From contig CAIQQB010000018.1 of the NCBI GenBank assembly GCA_903873805.1, forward strand, positions 1-64,000: a stretch of DNA of 64,000 nucleotides, given 5' to 3'. Made by a program: the position numbers and the translations under genes. The stretch is from an uncultured Opitutia bacterium. Its GTDB lineage: Bacteria > Verrucomicrobiota > Verrucomicrobiia > Opitutales > Opitutaceae. The notes beneath the pieces were generated by a model that had not been told where the DNA came from, searched no databases, and saw nothing but the letters and a program-made list of their open reading frames with translations. Positions within the stretch are counted from its first letter, which is position 1; each line of letters starts with the position of its first letter. Positions 33,387 to 44,440 of the stretch are shown here, one piece after another.

Positions 33387-33707
33387 GCTGATAAGCTAAT
33401 GACCGGTTACCGGTCATCCACCAGCCACCCGCAACCGCCAGCGCGATGCGAGAATATTCGCATATGATTTATCCATTGTTGTTTGAGTAAGCTGACCAGG
33501 GCGGCATGGAAGCGGCAGAGGGAGGGCATGATGTTCCGACCAGCCCTTCCCGGGGTAAGTGCCATACCAACCGACCAATTATCCGGAAATTGGATACCCG
33601 GGTGCGGGAAGATCGCGGCCGGCCGGGGGCCGGTTGCGGGAGGATGAGACCGCCATCCAGCCCACCCCTTCGCTGCAACCACCGCATCGACCCGTTGGCC
33701 ACCGCAG
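33387..33707. other. divergent regulatory spacer
   Basis: 321 bp between the kinase gene and the divergently read hypothetical gene. It contains a perfect 19-bp palindrome and a second inverted repeat close to the kinase start. No open frame in it looks real. Confidence 0.6.
33399..33417. promoter_or_regulatory. perfect palindrome, candidate operator
   Basis: ATGACCGGT-T-ACCGGTCAT, 9-bp perfect arms, 13 bp upstream of the histidine-kinase ATG. A second inverted repeat, ATGCGA-GAATAT-TCGCAT, follows near 33445-33463. The spacing suits autoregulation of the two-component operon. Confidence 0.45.
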
Positions 33708-34289
33708 GTGAATGCTGCCGCTCCATGCTCCGTCTCCGTGCTTCGGCTGAGCCGCGCCGGGCTCGCCTCCTGTCTGCTCCTGACCGCGCTGACGCAGGGC
33801 GGGCTGTTCCTGCTCCAGGCGGACGAACCGGCCCGCCCCCCTGGCACCGCCGGGAGCGGATCCGCCGTATCCCCGGCGGTCCGGCGGGAATTCGACCGCT
33901 TTCTCGACCACCATCCGCTGCTGGAAGACCAACTGCGGCTCCAGCCGCAGCTCATCTCCGATGCGGCCTTTGTGACTCGGAATGCCGAACTGCACGATTT
34001 CCTCCAGACCAATCCGACCTTGGTTTCGAACCTGCGCGTCGATCCCGGATATTATGTCAACCGCGCCCTGCTGCGGCAGGCGAACGCCCCGCTGCCCGTC
34101 ACCGAGTTTGCACCCCTGCGGGACCTGTTTCAGCAGCAACCCCGGGTCGAACTGGCGTTGAAAATCCGCCCCGAGCTGATCCGGGATCCGCGTTTCCTGG
34201 CGATGCACCCGGAGCTGCATGATGTGCTCACCGGCCATCCCTCCCTCGCGCGGGTTTTCCTGCCCGTCCCGCCGCCGTCGCACAAATAG
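33708..34289 (+). CDS. exported protein with two tandem repeats
   Basis: 193 residues from GTG 33708; signal peptide region LSRAGLASCLLLTALTQGGL. The mature part contains two related segments of about 50 residues: one with FLDHHPLLEDQLRLQPQLIS and AELHDFLQTNPTLVSNL, the other with LFQQQPRVELALKIRPELIR and PELHDVLTGHPSLARVF. I do not recognise the family. It is followed 83 bp later by a pseudopilin gene on the same strand and lies divergent from the two-component pair, so all may share regulation. Confidence 0.65.
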   Translation: MNAAAPCSVSVLRLSRAGLASCLLLTALTQGGLFLLQADEPARPPGTAGSGSAVSPAVRREFDRFLDHHPLLEDQLRLQPQLISDAAFVTRNAELHDFLQTNPTLVSNLRVDPGYYVNRALLRQANAPLPVTEFAPLRDLFQQQPRVELALKIRPELIRDPRFLAMHPELHDVLTGHPSLARVFLPVPPPSHK

Positions 34290-34372
34290 GGAATCCCGTT
34301 CCTTTCGCACCGCTGTCCTCGACCACGTTTACGTCCTGACCATTCCGCTCCGAAACCAATAACATCATCCGC

Positions 34373-34741
34373 ATGTCTCCCGCCCTCCCAAACACCAACC
34401 GCATCCGCGCCTTCACCCTCGTTGAAATCATGATCGTGGTCGTCATCATCGGCCTGCTTGCCGCCATGGCCATTCCGGCGTTCCAAAAGGTCCGCTCCAG
34501 TTCACAGGACAAGACGGTGCTCAACAATCTCCGGCAGCTCAGCACCGGGGCCGACCAGTATTACCTTGAGATGGGGGTCAGTTCCGTCGCCACCACCGAC
34601 CTGATGGGGAGTAACTCCTCCCAATACGTGAAGACGTTCCCGACCGTCGCCAACGAGACCTACACGGCGGTGTTGCAGCAGGGAGTGGCCATCACAGCCA
34701 GTGGTGTCGCCGGCGCCCGCACCATCACTTACAGCCCCTAG
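34373..34741 (+). CDS. type IV pilin / GspG-like pseudopilin
   Basis: 122 residues. The short basic leader ends in RAFTLVEIMIVVVIIGLLAA, the class III signal recognised by prepilin peptidase; cleavage would fall between A and F, followed by the conserved Glu at mature position 5. After the helix comes FQKVRSSSQDKTVLNNLRQL and a short globular domain ending ARTITYSP. Small pseudopilins of this kind are abundant in Verrucomicrobia. Its body is closely matched by an internal segment of the lipoprotein at 51054-52979. No secretion or pilus assembly genes are nearby. Confidence 0.88.
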   Translation: MSPALPNTNRIRAFTLVEIMIVVVIIGLLAAMAIPAFQKVRSSSQDKTVLNNLRQLSTGADQYYLEMGVSSVATTDLMGSNSSQYVKTFPTVANETYTAVLQQGVAITASGVAGARTITYSP

Positions 34742-34781
34742 GCCGGCCCTTGCCGACGCCGCGGGGCGCGGGACCACTGGG

Positions 34782-36179
34782 TCAATGTGCCGGCGCCAAC
34801 GCGGCCGGGCCCCAGGCGCCGCCGGCGGCCTTGAAAAGGACCACGCCGGCGTTCAGCCGGTGGCCGAGGAGTTCGACATTTGTCCGCTCGGCGTTCAGCT
34901 GGGCGGACTGCGCGGTCACGACGTTGAGATAGCTGACGGTGCCCGCGCGGTATTGGTTGAGGGTGATGGTCGCGGATTTCCGCGCGGCGGCCAGCGCCCG
35001 GTCCTGCACGACGGCCTCCTGCGCAAGAATGTTCACGGCCGCGAGGTTGTCCTCCACCTCCTGAAAAGCGGTCAGCACGGTCTGCCGGTAGGTCGCCAGG
35101 CTCGCATCATAGACCGCGCGGGCCTGCGCCACCCCGGCGCGGACTTTGCCGGAATCGAACAGCGGCACGGCGGCCGCAGCCCCGAGCGACCAGAGCTCGC
35201 TGGGGGCCGAAAACAGCCGTTGGTAGCGCGGGCTCTGGAAGCCGGCGGCGCCCGAAAGCGAAACCAGCGGAAAGTAGCCGGCCCGGGCGACGCCGATCTG
35301 GGCGGAGGCGGCGGCCAACCGCCGCTCGGCTCCGGCGATGTCGGGCCGGCGTTCGAGCTGCTGCGAGGGAATCTGGGCCGGGGGCGCCGGCGGGAGCAGC
35401 GTGAGCTCGGCCGTCGGCAGTGAGAAACCTGCGGGGGGCTGGCCAAGCAGGACGGCGATCGCGTGCTCGAGCTGGGCGCGTTGCAGGCCGAGGTCAATGG
35501 CCTGGGCCCGGGCGCTTTCGAGCTGGGACTCGGCGGCGGCGACATCGGCGGGGGTGTCGACCCCCTGCGCATACCGGTTCTGCGAAATCTGGAGGAAGCG
35601 CGCATAGTCCGCGAGGATCCGGGTGTAGAGCTGCTGCTCGGTGTCCGCCACCCGGAGGGAAAAATACGTCTGGGCGAGCGTGGCCTGAAGGCTGAGCCGG
35701 ACCGACTCAAGGTCGGCCGCGCTGGCGGCGGCGGTGGCCCGGCCGGCCTCGGTCTCGCGTCGCACCCGGCCCCAGAGGTCGAGCTCCCAGGCGGCCGACA
35801 ACCCGGCGCCAAAGAGGTTGCGCGCGGTCCCCGGGGTGCCGTTCCGACCGGCCGAGCCGTCGGCGCTGACCGACGGAAGGAGGCCGGCCTCGGCGATGGT
35901 GGCGGCGGCCTGGGCCTGCCGGAACTGCGCCTCGGCGATCTGGAGCGTGTTGCTGGAGACCGCGAGCCGGTCCTCGAGACCGCTGAGCACCGGGTCGCCG
36001 TAGGCCAGCCACCAAGCGCCGCGCGGCAGCTGTTCGGCCGGCGCGGCGGCTTTCCAGTCGCCGGCCTCCTTGAACGCAGGCGCGTCGACCTTCGGGCGCT
36101 GATAGTCGGGCCCGAGGGCACAGCCGGCGAGGAGGAGCAGGGCGGAAACGGCGGCGGGAAAATGGCGGTGGGCTTTCAT
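34782..36179 (-). CDS. RND outer-membrane channel lipoprotein (OprM/NodT family)
   Basis: 465 residues. The lipoprotein signal ends in [16 protein letters not shown] (lipobox LAGC). Two repeats of the TolC-like helical barrel are visible: [20 protein letters not shown] ... [20 protein letters not shown] and [20 protein letters not shown] ... [20 protein letters not shown]. Forms the outer-membrane duct of the efflux pump. ATG 36179 overlaps the stop of the preceding RND gene (ATGA). Last gene of the five-gene tetR-RND operon. Confidence 0.93.
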   Translation of the reverse strand: MKAHRHFPAAVSALLLLAGCALGPDYQRPKVDAPAFKEAGDWKAAAPAEQLPRGAWWLAYGDPVLSGLEDRLAVSSNTLQIAEAQFRQAQAAATIAEAGLLPSVSADGSAGRNGTPGTARNLFGAGLSAAWELDLWGRVRRETEAGRATAAASAADLESVRLSLQATLAQTYFSLRVADTEQQLYTRILADYARFLQISQNRYAQGVDTPADVAAAESQLESARAQAIDLGLQRAQLEHAIAVLLGQPPAGFSLPTAELTLLPPAPPAQIPSQQLERRPDIAGAERRLAAASAQIGVARAGYFPLVSLSGAAGFQSPRYQRLFSAPSELWSLGAAAAVPLFDSGKVRAGVAQARAVYDASLATYRQTVLTAFQEVEDNLAAVNILAQEAVVQDRALAAARKSATITLNQYRAGTVSYLNVVTAQSAQLNAERTNVELLGHRLNAGVVLFKAAGGAWGPAALAPAH

Positions 36180-39100
36180 GCGAGGGGAAGGCGGGCGGGA
36201 ACCGGGACCGGAACGGACGCCGGACGCAGGGCGCGCCAGACGCTCGTGCCCCAGACACCGAAACGATCGAGGTAGAGATAGACGACGGGAGTGGTGTAAA
36301 GGGTCAGGATCTGGCTCACGACCAGGCCGCCGACGATCGCGATGCCGAGCGGCTGCCGCAGCTCCGCGCCGTCGCCATGGCCCATGGCCAGCGGGACCGC
36401 GCCGAGGAGGGCGGCCATGGTGGTCATCATGATCGGGCGGAACCGCAGCAGGCAGGCGCGGTAAATGGCGTCTTCCGCCCGCGACCCGGTCCGCCGCTGG
36501 TCCTCGATCGCGAAGTCGATCATCAGGATGGCGTTCTTCTTCACGATGCCGATGAGCAGGATCACCCCGATGAACGCCATGATGGTGAAATCCGTGCGGC
36601 TGACGAGGAGGGCGAGGAGAGCGCCGCCGCCCGCCGAGGGCAGGGTGGAAATGATGGTGAGCGGATGGATGAGGCTCTCGTACAGGATGCCGAGCACGAG
36701 GTAGACGGTGACCAACGCGGCCAGAACCAGCAGCGGCTGGTTGGCCAGCGCCGCCTGGTAGGCCTGGGCCGTGCCCTGAAAGCTGCCGTGGATCGAATTG
36801 GGAACGCCGGCGCGCATCAGGGCATCCTCCACCGCGCGGGTGGCGTCGGAGAGCGAGTTGCCGGGGGCGAGATTGAAGGAGACGGTGGTCGCCACGAACT
36901 GGCCCTGGTGGTTCACGGCGAGCGAGGTGTTGGTGGGCTCCCAGCGGGCGAAGGCCGACAGCGGCACCTCGGCCCCGCTGTTGGAGACGATGTAGGTGTT
37001 GCCCAGCTCGGAGGGATTCTGCCAGTAGGGCGGCGCCACCTCCATCACGACATGATATTGATTGAGGGGATTGTAGATGGTCGAGACCTGCCGCTGGCCG
37101 AACAGGTCGTTGAGGGTGGAGTCGAGCTGGAAAAGGTTGATTCCCAGACGGGTCGCAGCGTCGCGGTCGACCACCAGGGAGGTCTGCAGCCCGAGGTCCT
37201 GCTGGTCGGTGCTCACGTCCGCGATTTCGGGCACCGCGGCGAGCGCCTGACGGATGCGCGGCTCCCACGCGCGGAGCTCGCCAACGTCGTCGGCGCTGAG
37301 GGTGTACTGGTACTGGGCGTTGGCGCCGCGGCCGCCCACGCGCACATCCTGCGAAGCTTGGAGGATCAGGGTCGCACCGGGCACACGCGCGAGCTGCCGG
37401 CGAAGGCGGGCGATGACCAGGTCGGCCGAGAGCTGGCGTTCGGCAATGGGCTTCAGAAAGACGAAGAAGAACGCGCCGTTCCGCTGGCCGCCGCCGGTGA
37501 AGGCGACCACGTGATCCACCGCCGGATCGGCCTTCACGATGGCGACAAAGCCGGTCAGCTTCTGCTGCATCGCCTGAAAAGAAATGCTCTGGTCCGCCAC
37601 CAGGTTGCCCTGCAGCCGGCCGGTGTCCTGCTGCGGCATCAAGCCCTTCGGGATGATGATGTACAGGCAGACATTGAGCACAACCGTGCCGACCAGGGCG
37701 ACCAGCATCACGAAGCGGTGGGCCAGCGCCCACCGGAGCGTCCGGTCGTAGCCCTGCAGCAGCCGGTCGAACAGCCGGCCGATGAAGCGGGACAGCCGGC
37801 CGGGCTTCTCCTCGTGCTCCGAGCGCAGCAACCGGGCGCACATCATCGGCGTGGTCGTCAGCGAGACCACGAGCGAGATCAGGATCGCGGCGGACAGCGT
37901 GACGGCGAACTCGCGGAAGAGCCGCCCGATGATTCCGCCCATGAGCAGGATGGGCACGAAGACGGCGATGAGCGACAGACTCATCGAAATCACCGTGAAG
38001 CCGACCTCCCGCGCCCCGCGGAGCGCCGCCTCGAACGGGGTCAAGCCCTGCTCGATGTGCCGGGAAACGTTTTCCAGCACCACCACGGCGTCGTCCACGA
38101 CAAAGCCCGTGGCAATCGTCAGCGCCATGAGCGAGAGGTTATCTAGGCTGTAGCCGGCGAGATACATGATGCCGAAGGTGCCGATGAGCGAAACCGGCAC
38201 GGCCACGGCGGGAATGACGGCGGCGCGCCAGCGGCGCAGGAACAGGAACACCACCATGATCACCAGCGCGAGCGAGATCAGCAGCGTGCGCTCCACCCCG
38301 TGCAGCGACGCGCGGATGGTGGTCGTGCTGTCAGAGGCGATCTGGAGGTCGATCGAGCTCGGGATTGAGGCCTGCAACATGGGCAGGATAGCCTTCACCC
38401 GGTCCACGGTCTCGATCACATTCGCCCCGGGCTGGCGCCGCACCTGGACGAGCACGGCGGGCCGGCCGTCGGCCAGGCCGGCATTACGCAGGTCCTGGAC
38501 CGAATCGGTCACGGTGGCGACATCGGCGAGCCGCACCGCCGCGCCGTTGCGGTAGGCGACCACAATGGGCAGGTAGTCCGCCGCCTTGTTTGCCTGGTCG
38601 TTGGCGGCGATCTGCCAGTGATGGGTGTCGCCGTCGAGTGAACCCTTCGGGCGGTTGGCGTTGGTCGTCGCAATGGCCGAGCGGACCGCCGAGGTGGCGA
38701 TACCGTAGCGGTCGAGCGCGGTCGGAGTGAGCTCCACGCGCACCGCCGGCAACGAGCTGCCGCCGACATCGACCTGCCCCACTCCATCCACCTGCGCGAG
38801 CGCCTGCGCGAGGACGGTCGAGGCAGCGTCATACATCTGACCCTGGTCGAGCGTGGGCGAAGTCAGCGACAGGATGATCACCGGGGAGTCGGCCGGGTTG
38901 ACCTTGCGGTAGGTCGGATTGCTCGGCAACCCGGTCGGCAGCAGGCTGCGGGCGGCATTGATCGCCGCCTGGACATCGCGGGCAGCGCCGTCGATGTCGC
39001 GGCTCAGATCGAACTGCAGCGTGATGCGCGTCGAGCCGAGCGAGCTCGAGGAGGTCATCTCCGTGACGCCGGCGATCCGGCCGAGCGAGCGTTCCAGCGG

Positions 39101-39295
39101 CGTCGCGATGGTCGCGGCCATGGTCTCCGGGCTCGCGCCCGGGAGGTTCGCGTTGACCGAGATGGTGGGAAAGTCGACCTGCGGCAGCGGCGACACCGGC
39201 AGCAGCTGGAAGGCGATGATGCCCGTCAGCGCGATGCCGAGGGTCAGCAGCGAAGTGGCGACGGGCCGCCGGATGAAGGGGGCGGACAGGCTCAT
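36176..39295 (-). CDS. RND efflux permease, MdtC-like
   Basis: 1039 residues, 12 predicted membrane helices with two large periplasmic loops. The N terminus [34 protein letters not shown], the proton-relay region [20 protein letters not shown] and the late [20 protein letters not shown] are typical of MdtB/MdtC. Two different RND permeases in a row is the hallmark of MdtABC-type heteromeric pumps. It overlaps both neighbours by 4 bp, indicating tight translational coupling. Confidence 0.94.
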   Translation of the reverse strand: MSLSAPFIRRPVATSLLTLGIALTGIIAFQLLPVSPLPQVDFPTISVNANLPGASPETMAATIATPLERSLGRIAGVTEMTSSSSLGSTRITLQFDLSRDIDGAARDVQAAINAARSLLPTGLPSNPTYRKVNPADSPVIILSLTSPTLDQGQMYDAASTVLAQALAQVDGVGQVDVGGSSLPAVRVELTPTALDRYGIATSAVRSAIATTNANRPKGSLDGDTHHWQIAANDQANKAADYLPIVVAYRNGAAVRLADVATVTDSVQDLRNAGLADGRPAVLVQVRRQPGANVIETVDRVKAILPMLQASIPSSIDLQIASDSTTTIRASLHGVERTLLISLALVIMVVFLFLRRWRAAVIPAVAVPVSLIGTFGIMYLAGYSLDNLSLMALTIATGFVVDDAVVVLENVSRHIEQGLTPFEAALRGAREVGFTVISMSLSLIAVFVPILLMGGIIGRLFREFAVTLSAAILISLVVSLTTTPMMCARLLRSEHEEKPGRLSRFIGRLFDRLLQGYDRTLRWALAHRFVMLVALVGTVVLNVCLYIIIPKGLMPQQDTGRLQGNLVADQSISFQAMQQKLTGFVAIVKADPAVDHVVAFTGGGQRNGAFFFVFLKPIAERQLSADLVIARLRRQLARVPGATLILQASQDVRVGGRGANAQYQYTLSADDVGELRAWEPRIRQALAAVPEIADVSTDQQDLGLQTSLVVDRDAATRLGINLFQLDSTLNDLFGQRQVSTIYNPLNQYHVVMEVAPPYWQNPSELGNTYIVSNSGAEVPLSAFARWEPTNTSLAVNHQGQFVATTVSFNLAPGNSLSDATRAVEDALMRAGVPNSIHGSFQGTAQAYQAALANQPLLVLAALVTVYLVLGILYESLIHPLTIISTLPSAGGGALLALLVSRTDFTIMAFIGVILLIGIVKKNAILMIDFAIEDQRRTGSRAEDAIYRACLLRFRPIMMTTMAALLGAVPLAMGHGDGAELRQPLGIAIVGGLVVSQILTLYTTPVVYLYLDRFGVWGTSVWRALRPASVPVPVPARLPLA

Positions 39296-42200
39296 GGGGT
39301 CGCCAAAGCCGGAGCGGGCTGCGCCCGTTTCATCCGCCGGGCCAGGCGGTCGAAAGCCAGGTAGATCACCGGGGTGGTGAACAGCGTGAGCATCTGGCTG
39401 AAGATCAGGCCGCCGACCATGGTGATGCCGAGCGGATGGCGCAGTTCGGAGCCGACGCCGGTGCCGAGTATCAGCGGCAGGGCGCCGAGCAGGGCGGCCA
39501 TGGTGGTCATCAGGATCGGACGGAAGCGGAGCAGGCAGGCCTGGTAGATGGCCTCCTCCGGCGCCTTGCCCTCGTGGCGTTCGGCGTCGAGGGCGAAGTC
39601 AATCATCATGATCGCGTTCTTCTTCACGATGCCGATGAGCAGAATGATGCCGATGATCGCGATCATGCCGAGGTCGGTGCCCCAGAGCTGGAGGGCCAGC
39701 AGCGCGCCCACGCCCGCGGACGGCAGCGTGGACAGGATGGTGATGGGATGGATGTAGCTCTCGTAAAGGACGCCCAGGACGATGTACATCGTGACCACCG
39801 CGGCGAGGATGAGGAACAAGGTGTTAGTGAGCGAGGCGCTGAACGCCTGCGCCGCGCCCTGGAAGCTCGTGATGATGCTGGCGGGCAGACCGAGGTCCTG
39901 CTTCGCCTGCCCGATGGCGTCGACGGCGTCGCCCAACGAAAAGCCCGGCGCCAGATTGAACGAGATGGTCGCGGCGGGAAATTGGGCGGCGTGGTTGATC
40001 GACAGCGGAGCGCGGCGTTCGCTGACCTTGGCCACGGCGGTGAGGCGCACTTCGGCGCCCCCGACCGCGGTGACATAGATATTGTCGAGCGCCGCCAGAT
40101 TGCGCTGCAGCTCGGGCGGCGCCTCCAGCACCACCCGGTACTGGTTGGATTGGGTGAAGATGGTCGAAACCAGGCGCTGACCGAAGGCGTTGTAGAGCGC
40201 GTTGTCGATGGCCGCGACGGTGACCCCAAGGCGCGAAGCCGAGTCGCGGTCGATCTCAAGGTAGGCCTGGAGGCCGTCGTTCTGGAGATCGCTCGCGACA
40301 TCGGCGAGGGCCGGCAGCGTCTGCAGCTTGTCGACGAGCCGGCCGACCCAGAGATTGAGGTCGTCCGGATTGGCGGACTCGACGCTGAACTGGTACTGCG
40401 TGCGGCTGACGGTGCTCTCGATGGAGAGATCCTGCACGGGCTGGAGGTAGAGAGAGATGCCGGCGACGGCGGCGAGCTGCGGCTCGAGGCGGCGGATGAC
40501 GTCCACCGCCGAAACCCGGCGTTGGCGCTCGGGCTTCAGGTTGATCAGCATCCGCCCGCTGTTGAGGGTGGCGTTGGTGCCGTCCACGCCGATGTAGGAG
40601 GACAGGCTTTCCACCGCCGGATCGGCGAGGATGACGCGGCCCAGCGCCTGCTGGCGGTCGGCCATGGCGGCGAAGGAGACCGACTGGGCCGCCTCGGAGA
40701 TGCCCTGGATCGCGCCGGTGTCCTGCACGGGAAAGAAGCCCTTCGGGATGTTGAGGTAGAGGACCACGGTGAGGACGAGCGTACCGACGGCGACGACCAG
40801 GGTGAGCCCCTGGTGCTTGAGCACCCAGCGCAGCATCGTGCCGTAGCGTGCGATCACATTCTCAAAGAACCGGCCGCTGGCCCGGAAGAAACGCCCCTGC
40901 TTCTCCGGCGGCGTATGGTGCAGCAGCTTGGCGCACATCATCGGGGTGAGCGTCAGCGACACCACCGCCGAGATGAGGATGGAGACGGCGAGGGTGATCG
41001 CGAACTCGCGGAAGAGCCGGCCGACCACATCGCCCATGAAGAGCAGCGGGATAAGCACGGCGATCAGGGACACGGTCAGGGAAATGATGGTGAAGCCGAT
41101 CTGCTCGGCGCCCTTCAGCGCGGCGGCGAGCGGGGCCTCACCCTCCTCGATGTAGCGTGAGATGTTTTCGATCATCACGATGGCGTCGTCCACGACGAAA
41201 CCGGTCGCGATCGTGAGGGCCATGAGCGTGAGGTTGTTGATGCTGAAGCCCGCGAAATACATCACCCCGAAGGTGCCTACGAGCGAGAGCGGGACGGCCA
41301 CGCCGGGGATGATCGTCGCCGGGATGTTGCGCAGGAAGAGGAACACCACCATCACGACCAGCGCGACTGAGATCATCAGCTCGACCTGCACGTCGGCGAC
41401 GGACGCCCGGATCGTCACGGTGCGATCGGTCAGCGGAATGACCTCGATGGCGGCCGGCAGCCCGGCCTGCAGTTGCGGGAGCAGCTTCTTGATGAGATCG
41501 ACGACCTCGATGACGTTGGCGCCGGGTTGGCGCTGGATGTTGAGGATGATGGCCGAGCGGTCGTTGGCCCAGGCCGCCAGCTGGGTGTTTTCCGCGCTGT
41601 TGACGATCTTCGCGACGTCGCTCAGCCGGATCGGGGCGCCGTTGCGGTAGGCGATGATGAGATTCGCATAGTCGTCGACGGACTTGAGCTGGTCGTTGGC
41701 GTCGATCGTCGAGGCGCGGGTCGGGCCGTCAAAGCTGCCCTTGGCCTGGTTGACGTTAGCGCTGCCGATGGCGGTCCGGACGTCGTCGAGGGTGAGCCCG
41801 GCGGCGGCGAGCGAGCGGGGATCGGCCTGGACGCGCACCGCGGGCCGTTGCCCGCCGCTGATGCTCACCAGACCGACGCCGGCGATCTGCGAGAGCTTCT
41901 GCGCGAGGCGGGTGTCGACCAGGTCCTCCACCTTGGGGAGCGGGATCGTCGTTGACGTGATGCCAAGGGTGATGATGGGGGCGTCCGCGGGATTGACCTT
42001 GTTGTAGATGGGCGGCGTCGGCAGGTCGGTGGGCAGCAGGTTGCTGGCCGCGTTGATCGCCGCTTGGACCTCCTGCTCCGCGACGTCGAGGGTCAGGTCG
42101 AGGGTGAACGTCAGCGTGATCAGCGAGGCGCCGCCCGAGCTGGTCGAGGCCATCCGGCCGAGGCCGGGCATCTGCCCAAACTGGCGTTCCAGCGGCGCGG

Positions 42201-42390
42201 TGATGGAGGAGGTGATCACATCGGGGCTGGCGCCCGGGTAAAGGGTGACAACCTGGATGGTCGGGTAGTCCACCTGCGGCAGGGCCGAGATGGGCAGCAG
42301 GCGGTAGGCAAAGGCGCCCGCCAGCAGGATCGCGACCATCAGGAGCGAGGTCGCGACCGGACGGACGATGAAGGGTTTGGAGGGATTCAC
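39292..42390 (-). CDS. RND efflux permease, MdtB-like
   Basis: 1032 residues, RND fold. [20 protein letters not shown] at the start (GTG 42390), [40 protein letters not shown] (relay aspartates) and [20 protein letters not shown]. It partners the following MdtC-like protein in a presumed heterotrimer that exports drugs or bile-salt-like compounds by proton antiport. Begins 21 bp after the adaptor gene. Confidence 0.94.
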   Translation of the reverse strand: MNPSKPFIVRPVATSLLMVAILLAGAFAYRLLPISALPQVDYPTIQVVTLYPGASPDVITSSITAPLERQFGQMPGLGRMASTSSGGASLITLTFTLDLTLDVAEQEVQAAINAASNLLPTDLPTPPIYNKVNPADAPIITLGITSTTIPLPKVEDLVDTRLAQKLSQIAGVGLVSISGGQRPAVRVQADPRSLAAAGLTLDDVRTAIGSANVNQAKGSFDGPTRASTIDANDQLKSVDDYANLIIAYRNGAPIRLSDVAKIVNSAENTQLAAWANDRSAIILNIQRQPGANVIEVVDLIKKLLPQLQAGLPAAIEVIPLTDRTVTIRASVADVQVELMISVALVVMVVFLFLRNIPATIIPGVAVPLSLVGTFGVMYFAGFSINNLTLMALTIATGFVVDDAIVMIENISRYIEEGEAPLAAALKGAEQIGFTIISLTVSLIAVLIPLLFMGDVVGRLFREFAITLAVSILISAVVSLTLTPMMCAKLLHHTPPEKQGRFFRASGRFFENVIARYGTMLRWVLKHQGLTLVVAVGTLVLTVVLYLNIPKGFFPVQDTGAIQGISEAAQSVSFAAMADRQQALGRVILADPAVESLSSYIGVDGTNATLNSGRMLINLKPERQRRVSAVDVIRRLEPQLAAVAGISLYLQPVQDLSIESTVSRTQYQFSVESANPDDLNLWVGRLVDKLQTLPALADVASDLQNDGLQAYLEIDRDSASRLGVTVAAIDNALYNAFGQRLVSTIFTQSNQYRVVLEAPPELQRNLAALDNIYVTAVGGAEVRLTAVAKVSERRAPLSINHAAQFPAATISFNLAPGFSLGDAVDAIGQAKQDLGLPASIITSFQGAAQAFSASLTNTLFLILAAVVTMYIVLGVLYESYIHPITILSTLPSAGVGALLALQLWGTDLGMIAIIGIILLIGIVKKNAIMMIDFALDAERHEGKAPEEAIYQACLLRFRPILMTTMAALLGALPLILGTGVGSELRHPLGITMVGGLIFSQMLTLFTTPVIYLAFDRLARRMKRAQPAPALATP

Positions 42391-42411
42391 GCGAGCACGG
42401 GTCCGGGTTGC

Positions 42412-43686
42412 TCAGCTTTGCGGCGCCGCGGGCGGGGTCCCGGTGCCGTCCCCACTCCGCCGGCCGCCGCCGCGCCCGCCCCGGGTTCCGGGACCGGCCG
42501 CCGGGATGGCCGCGGTTCCCGCGGCCGAAGCCGGAGCGACGAGGTCGACCGCGGCGCCGTCGCGCAGCTTGTCCACGCCGTCCACCACCACCTGCTCGCC
42601 GGCCGCGATGCCTTTGGTCACCGCCGTCACCCCACGCTCGGCCGGCCCGGTTTCAATCGGGCGCACCGCCACGGTCTTCTGGGCCGACACCACATAGACA
42701 TAGGTCGCCGAGGTGCTGCGCTGCACGGCGGCCGTCGGCACGACCGTAGCGCCCTTGATCTGGTCGGCGATCAGCTGTACATTCACAAACTGGTTGGGAA
42801 ACAGCGATTCGTCCGCATTCGGAAACTCGGCCCGGAGTTTCACCGTGCCCGTCGATTGGTCGATCTGGTTGTCCACCGTCACCAGTTTGCCGGTGGCAAG
42901 CAGCGTCTTGCCGTCGCGATCGTAGGCCTCGACAACCATGGGCAGGCCCGCCTTGAAGCGTTTCTGGACCCCGGGCAGCGCATCCTGCGGGATGCTGAAC
43001 AGCACCGTGATCGGCCGGAGTTGCGTGATCACTGCCAGCCCGCTCGCGTCGGACGGATGGATCATGTTGCCAGTGTCCACGAGGCGCAGCCCGACCCGGC
43101 CGGCGGCGGGCGCCGTGATGTGCGCGTAGGTGAGCTGCAGCGAGGCCGTGTCGATCTGCGCCTGGTCCAGCTTCACGGTCGCCTCATACTGCCGCACCAG
43201 CGCTTCCTGCGTGTCCACCTGCTGCTTCGCCACCGAATCCTGGCTGAGCAGGGTCCGGAAGCGATCGAGGTCGAGCCGGGCGTTGTCGAGCAGGGCCTGA
43301 TCCCGCGCCAGCAGCGCTTCGCCCTGTTCCTTCTGGACCTGAAACGGCCGCGCATCAATGTCCGCCAGCGGGGCGCCGGCCTGGACCAACTGCCCTTCCG
43401 TGAAATAGATCTTCTGCAGCTGCCCGTCGACAAGGCTGCGCACGGTGACGGTGCTGACCGGCGTGACCGTGCCCAGCGAAGCGATGCGTACATCCAAGTC
43501 CGCGAGGCGGGCCGGCTCGGCTGACACGGCGGCGGGCCGCGCCTCCAAGCCGCCCCGGCCGCCCCCGGCCGCCGATCGTGGAGCGGAGCGGGCATAGAAA
43601 TAATAGGCGCCCGCCAGGAGCGCGAGGACGATCAGAATCCAAATCAGGGCGGAGCCGCGGACAGCGCGGGAAGGATATTTGGCCAT
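42412..43686 (-). CDS. RND periplasmic adaptor, MdtA-like
   Basis: 424 residues: N-terminal membrane anchor (ALIWILIVLALLAGAYYFYA), lipoyl-type half motifs (SLVDGQLQKIYFTEGQLVQA and TAPAAGRVGLRLVDTGNMIH), an alpha-helical hairpin between them (LLARDQALLDNARLDLDRFR), beta-barrel, and a glycine/arginine-rich tail (GGRGGGRRSGDG) absent in most homologues. Links inner-membrane RND pump and outer-membrane channel. Starts at ATG 43686, only 8 bp after tetR. Confidence 0.93.
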   Translation of the reverse strand: MAKYPSRAVRGSALIWILIVLALLAGAYYFYARSAPRSAAGGGRGGLEARPAAVSAEPARLADLDVRIASLGTVTPVSTVTVRSLVDGQLQKIYFTEGQLVQAGAPLADIDARPFQVQKEQGEALLARDQALLDNARLDLDRFRTLLSQDSVAKQQVDTQEALVRQYEATVKLDQAQIDTASLQLTYAHITAPAAGRVGLRLVDTGNMIHPSDASGLAVITQLRPITVLFSIPQDALPGVQKRFKAGLPMVVEAYDRDGKTLLATGKLVTVDNQIDQSTGTVKLRAEFPNADESLFPNQFVNVQLIADQIKGATVVPTAAVQRSTSATYVYVVSAQKTVAVRPIETGPAERGVTAVTKGIAAGEQVVVDGVDKLRDGAAVDLVAPASAAGTAAIPAAGPGTRGGRGGGRRSGDGTGTPPAAPQS

Positions 43687-43694
43687 GGGGAAGA

Positions 43695-44381
43695 TCAGGT
43701 TGAAAGGGAAGCAGGACGGGAGGAAGCTTGAACCAAAAATGGGCGGGGATGTTCCGCCGGCGGGGAAACGGCTTCGGCCGGGCGGACCGGCCGTTCGCGG
43801 ATCATGCCGGAAACCAGGCAGGTCACAAGGGGCACCACCCGGGGCCGGGGGTTGCCAAACGGCTTGTTCAGCATCATCCAGGGCAGCACAAACGGGGCGC
43901 TCGCCAGCAGGATCATCCGGCTGTCGTCCGCCTCCCCGGTGCCGGCCGCGGCCAAAATGGACGCGATCCGCCGTTCCACCTCGTCCAGAAACGCCCGACG
44001 GGTACCCGGGATTTCGCGGGCCACGATCAGACCCAGCTCAAACAGGAGCGGGTGCTGCTTGAGACGGCGTTGGTGGCTGTCGATCAACGCGTGAAACAGC
44101 GCAATCAGGCGGGCCGTGACGTCAAGGGGGGCGGCCGCCACCGCCGCATCGCAAGCGGCAAACAGTTCCGCCTGCTCAGCCGCCGCCACCGCGCCGCCGA
44201 TGGCGATCTTGCCGTCGTAGAAACGGTAGAGGTTCGCGGCCGACATCCCGCAGGCCGCCGCAATCTCCTGCATCGAGGTTTTCGCATAGCCAAACTGCTG
44301 GAACCGCGCCCGGGCCGCAGCCACGATCCCGGCCGGCGGCCCGCTCGGTTGTAAATCCTGAATATTCTGTTTATTATTCAC
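43695..44381 (-). CDS. TetR-family regulator
   Basis: About 228 residues from GTG 44381. N-terminal helix-turn-helix: ARARFQQFGYAKTSMQEIAA with ACGMSAANLYRFYDGKIAIG, exactly the TetR pattern. The remaining helical part is the ligand-binding domain. It is the first gene of the RND operon with 8 bp to the adaptor gene, so it probably represses its own efflux operon and is released by a pump substrate. The open frame extends upstream without TetR-like sequence, hence the GTG choice; the AT-rich stretch around the start (44345-44390) may include the operator. Confidence 0.88.
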   Translation of the reverse strand: MNNKQNIQDLQPSGPPAGIVAAARARFQQFGYAKTSMQEIAAACGMSAANLYRFYDGKIAIGGAVAAAEQAELFAACDAAVAAAPLDVTARLIALFHALIDSHQRRLKQHPLLFELGLIVAREIPGTRRAFLDEVERRIASILAAAGTGEADDSRMILLASAPFVLPWMMLNKPFGNPRPRVVPLVTCLVSGMIRERPVRPAEAVSPPAEHPRPFLVQASSRPASLST

Positions 44382-44440
44382 TGCTGAGCGAAAAGACGCC
44401 TTGTCCACGGGTCGGGTTACAGGCGAAATCGGAAAGCCGA

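Noticed and set aside
30550-33707. Sigma-54 promoter near the NtrC-type regulator
   Set aside because: I looked for TGGCAC-N5-TTGC on both strands of the spacer and saw no convincing match, so none is annotated.
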